Shown here one piece after another: positions 5,469-7,398 of a stretch of DNA of 7,398 bases. The position numbers and the translations under genes are program-made. The notes under the pieces are model-generated. The model searched no databases and had not been told where the DNA came from. It saw nothing but the letters and a program-made list of their open reading frames with translations. How positions within the stretch are numbered: the first letter of the stretch is position 1; each line of letters starts with the position of its first letter. This stretch comes from OMIS01 sp044350895 (GTDB lineage: Bacteria; Patescibacteriota; Microgenomatia; UBA1400; PJMF01). Location of the stretch: positions 1 through 7,398 of the forward strand of contig JBILGT010000034.1 of assembly GCA_044350895.1 (NCBI GenBank), in the 5' to 3' direction.

Positions 5469-5477
5469 TACACATAT

Positions 5478-6410
5478 ATGACAGATAGTCACGCAATGAA
5501 CATCACCTTCCAATTACGAGAGGAAGTCCAAGGAGATAGTGTTTCCACTATCACTATTGAACCTCTTGAACAAGGATATGGTCATACATTAGGAAATGCA
5601 TTACGCAGAGTTCTCTTAACTTCCTTAACAGGTTGTGCCATTACTTCTGTTCGTATCGCAGGTGCTGATCACCAATACTCTTCAATTGAAGGTGTCAGTG
5701 AAGATATCTTAGAGCTTACCTTAAACTTAAAGCAAGTTCGCATCAAAGCAAACCAAGAAGGCAAAGGCGTTTTACGCGTTTCTGTCAAAGGTCCTAAAGA
5801 AGTTACTGCCGGTGACATTGAATGTGAATCTGGTTTTGAAGTTGTTAACAAAGATCTTCACATTGCTACAGTTGCTAAAGGTACCACACTCGAAATCGAC
5901 ATGGTTGCTGAAACAGGTTTAGGCTATGTAGTAGCTGATGAAAAACGCAGTAGTTCAATTGGCGAAATCGTCATTGACGCTTTGTTTTCACCAGTAACAA
6001 CTGTCTCTTACAAGGTTGAAGCAACCCGTGTAGGACGTCGCACTGACTATGACAGATTGATTCTTTCAGTTAAAACTGACGGAACAATCAATCCAGTAGA
6101 CGCTGTAAGACAGGCTGCAAACATTTTAATGAAACACTTTAGTCAAGTTGTTACCCCAGTTATGCCTACCCAAGAAGAGCCACAAGCTCAACTTACACCA
6201 GCAGAAGCTGAGGCATTACGTTTGACAGTAGAAGAACTTGATTTACCAACTCGTATTGCTAACGCACTACGCAAAGGTGGATTCAAAACAGTAGGTGACT
6301 TGGTTGGTATTCCAAAAGCAACAGTCGCTAAGGTTAAAAACTTAGGCGAAAAGAGTGTTGGAATTGTCAATGAAGCATTAGAGAAGAAAGGGGTCACTTT
6401 AGGTGAGTAA
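5478..6410 (+). CDS. rpoA: DNA-directed RNA polymerase subunit alpha
   Basis: Alpha dimerises to start assembly of RNA polymerase, and its C-terminal domain contacts UP-element DNA and activators. The 310-residue protein has the N-terminal domain with EPLEQGYGHTLGNALRRVLL (28-47; the Arg43/Arg44 pair corresponds to E. coli Arg44/Arg45, needed for beta binding), YSSIEGVSEDILELTLNLK (67-85), and the second dimer-domain part ATRVGRRTDYDRLIL (182-196). An acidic, Pro/Gln-rich linker follows (about 224-246). The C-terminal domain (about 247-310) keeps the DNA-contact residues: Arg259 and Asn262 in LPTRIANAL, and Gly290, Lys292 and Ser293 in NLGEKS, matching E. coli Arg265, Asn268, Gly296, Lys298 and Ser299. 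It therefore probably still binds UP elements. Length and domain layout are normal. It follows rpsD after an unusually long 87-nt leader. Confidence 0.98.
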   Translation: MTDSHAMNITFQLREEVQGDSVSTITIEPLEQGYGHTLGNALRRVLLTSLTGCAITSVRIAGADHQYSSIEGVSEDILELTLNLKQVRIKANQEGKGVLRVSVKGPKEVTAGDIECESGFEVVNKDLHIATVAKGTTLEIDMVAETGLGYVVADEKRSSSIGEIVIDALFSPVTTVSYKVEATRVGRRTDYDRLILSVKTDGTINPVDAVRQAANILMKHFSQVVTPVMPTQEEPQAQLTPAEAEALRLTVEELDLPTRIANALRKGGFKTVGDLVGIPKATVAKVKNLGEKSVGIVNEALEKKGVTLGE

Positions 6411-6432
6411 CCTATAGCTGATACCAACGGTT

Positions 6433-6900
6433 ATGAGACATAGAGTAGCAAGCAAACAACTAAATCGTGATACTAAACATCGTGAATCTTTGTTCAAGAA
6501 TTTATTGCGCGAACTAGTTGAGCACGGCACCATCACAACAACTATAACAAAAGCTAAGGTTGTTAAGCCAATGGCAGACAAACTGATCACCACTGCAAAA
6601 GAAGGATCAGTCAATGCCAGACGTAACTTACACCAAGTTTTTGGAAAACGTGATGTTGTAAATACACTTGTTGAGCGAATCGCTCCAGTATTTAAAGATC
6701 GTACCAGTGGCTTTACTAGAATTACTCGAATGGGTGTCCGTTCAGGTGATAATGCAACAATGGTACAACTTGCTTGGGTAGATCAAGCTGAAGTTACCGG
6801 AACTCTTAAAGCTCCAGTACAAATGACTCAACCAGTCAAAAAAGCTGCTGCTGTAGCTGCTCCAAAAGCACCAGCAAAAGAAAAGAAACTTAAGAAATAA
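6433..6900 (+). CDS. rplQ: 50S ribosomal protein L17 (bL17), with C-terminal tail
   Basis: L17 is a large-subunit protein near the peptide exit tunnel. The start MRHRVASKQLNRDTKHRESL and the motifs LVEHGTITTT (28-37), KAKVVKPMADKLIT (40-53) and FTRITRMGVRSGDNATM (94-110) are diagnostic. The conserved core ends near WVDQAE (115-120). About 35 further residues form a Pro/Ala/Lys-rich, probably disordered basic tail (VKKAAAVAAPKAPAKEKKLKK), giving 155 residues against 110-130 commonly. The gene follows rpoA by 22 nt, the classical arrangement, and has no recognisable Shine-Dalgarno sequence. Confidence 0.97.
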   Translation: MRHRVASKQLNRDTKHRESLFKNLLRELVEHGTITTTITKAKVVKPMADKLITTAKEGSVNARRNLHQVFGKRDVVNTLVERIAPVFKDRTSGFTRITRMGVRSGDNATMVQLAWVDQAEVTGTLKAPVQMTQPVKKAAAVAAPKAPAKEKKLKK

Positions 6901-6902
6901 TT

Positions 6903-7328
6903 ATGCAAAAAACAACAATGCTCAGAACTGAAGATGTGAAGCGAAAATGGCATTTAACCGATGCTCAAGGTAAAGTCCTTGGTCGTTTTGCTACAGAAGT
7001 TGCCTGGAAATTAATGGGCAAACACAAAAATGACTATACTCCACACACAGATGCTGGTGACTACGTTGTAATTATTAATGCATCTCAAATTGTGGTAACT
7101 GGTACAAAAGAAACTGGCAAGACATACTACTCATTCTCTGGATACCCAGGTGGTTTGAGTAAGGCATCTTTTGCTGAAGTTCTTAAAAAGAGACCTGATC
7201 ATGTATTACGAGAAGCAATTAAACGCATGCTTCCTGATAACAAACTGCGAGATATTCGCTTGGGCCGTTTAAAGATTTATGCTGGTCAAGAACACAAGCA
7301 TGAAAGTCAACTTTCTCAAGCAGAATAA
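6903..7328 (+). CDS. rplM: 50S ribosomal protein L13 (uL13)
   Basis: L13 is an early-assembling 23S rRNA-binding protein. The 141-residue product contains KRKWHLTDAQGKVLGRFATE (13-32), LMGKHKNDYTPHTDAGDYVV (37-56), INASQIVVTG (58-67) and the family signature MLPDNKLRDIRLGRLKIYAG (109-128), followed by QEHKHESQ. The stretch YYSFSGYPGGLS (75-86) takes the place of the usual Y-x-H-(S/T)-G-x-x-GG. The start at 6903 lies 2 nt after the L17 stop. A second ATG at residue 6 is possible but not favoured, because a short N-terminal segment before the V-x-R-x-W motif is normal. The SD is weak. L13 followed by S9 is a conserved pair, here fused directly to the end of the alpha operon. Confidence 0.97.
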   Translation: MQKTTMLRTEDVKRKWHLTDAQGKVLGRFATEVAWKLMGKHKNDYTPHTDAGDYVVIINASQIVVTGTKETGKTYYSFSGYPGGLSKASFAEVLKKRPDHVLREAIKRMLPDNKLRDIRLGRLKIYAGQEHKHESQLSQAE

Positions 7329-7333
7329 AGGGA
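7327..7333 (+). promoter_or_regulatory. Moderate Shine-Dalgarno sequence of the last gene
   Basis: AAAGGGA overlaps the L13 stop codon and lies 7 nt before the ATG at 7341. It supports that ATG as a real start. Confidence 0.5.
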
Positions 7334-7340
7334 ATATTTT

Positions 7341-7398
7341 ATGGCACTAAAATTGACAAAAAAGAATACAAAAGTACAGAAGATCGTTAAGAAAGTTC
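7341..7398 (+). CDS. rpsI: Start of probable 30S ribosomal protein S9 (uS9), cut by window edge
   Basis: An open frame begins with ATG 12 nt after the L13 stop, behind a moderate ribosome-binding site, and runs off the window after 19 codons (MALKLTKKNTKVQKIVKKV). The visible part is a Lys-rich segment without any diagnostic motif; the S9 hallmark (a YY-x-x-GRRK-like stretch) would lie further downstream. The call rests mainly on the near-universal rplM-rpsI order. If correct, this S9 has a basic N-terminal extension before its globular domain. Confidence 0.6.
   Translation, partial: MALKLTKKNTKVQKIVKKV

Noticed and set aside
1..7398. Accessory system such as a defence island, mobile element, CRISPR array or phage genes
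   Set aside because: Every open frame of credible size is a core translation, secretion or transcription gene in conserved order; no transposase-like, nuclease-like or repeat-array sequence is present.

Overview
This window is the distal part of a bacterial ribosomal-protein super-operon (end of the spc operon plus the alpha operon), continuing directly into the L13/S9 operon. All genes lie on the + strand and are packed tightly. The order is 'rpsE (5' end missing) - rplO - secY - adk - map - infA - rpsM - rpsK - rpsD - rpoA - rplQ - rplM - rpsI' (only the start). Every reading frame is intact under the standard code. The DNA is fairly AT-rich. Of the 12 stop codons seen, ten are TAA, two are TAG and none is TGA.

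The organism is most likely a member of the Candidate Phyla Radiation (Patescibacteria). The main reason is that rpmD (L30), which normally sits between rpsE and rplO, is absent: the two genes are 8 nt apart. Loss of L30 is a known general trait of that radiation. rpmJ (L36) is also absent from its usual place between infA and rpsM. Supporting oddities are a 109-residue IF-1 (the usual length is about 72), a 179-residue adenylate kinase with almost no LID domain, and a cysteine-free S4. I cannot assign a phylum within the radiation from sequence reading alone. No in-frame TGA occurs, so there is no sign of the TGA=Gly code of Gracilibacteria/Absconditabacteria.

Layout: 1-900 holds the end of S5 and L15. 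927-3529 holds the protein-export and maturation block: SecY translocon, adenylate kinase and methionine aminopeptidase. 3585-3914 is IF-1. 3975-5390 holds S13, S11 and S4. An 86-nt leader with a repeat and a hairpin (5391-5477) precedes rpoA. L17, L13 and the first 19 codons of a probable S9 close the window. Together these genes build ribosome subunits, start translation, trim the initiator methionine, insert membrane proteins and supply the alpha subunit that nucleates RNA polymerase.

Expression: I see no intrinsic terminator, so read-through transcription is likely. Three good -10 elements sit just before map, infA and rpsM. The infA promoter is near-consensus and begins inside the end of map. 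The map promoter is placed so that transcription would begin on the A of the ATG, giving a leaderless message. Only adk, rpoA and the last gene have a clear Shine-Dalgarno sequence. I found no RNA genes, mobile elements, CRISPR arrays or accessory system; the window is core genome, and its interest lies in protein architecture and regulation.
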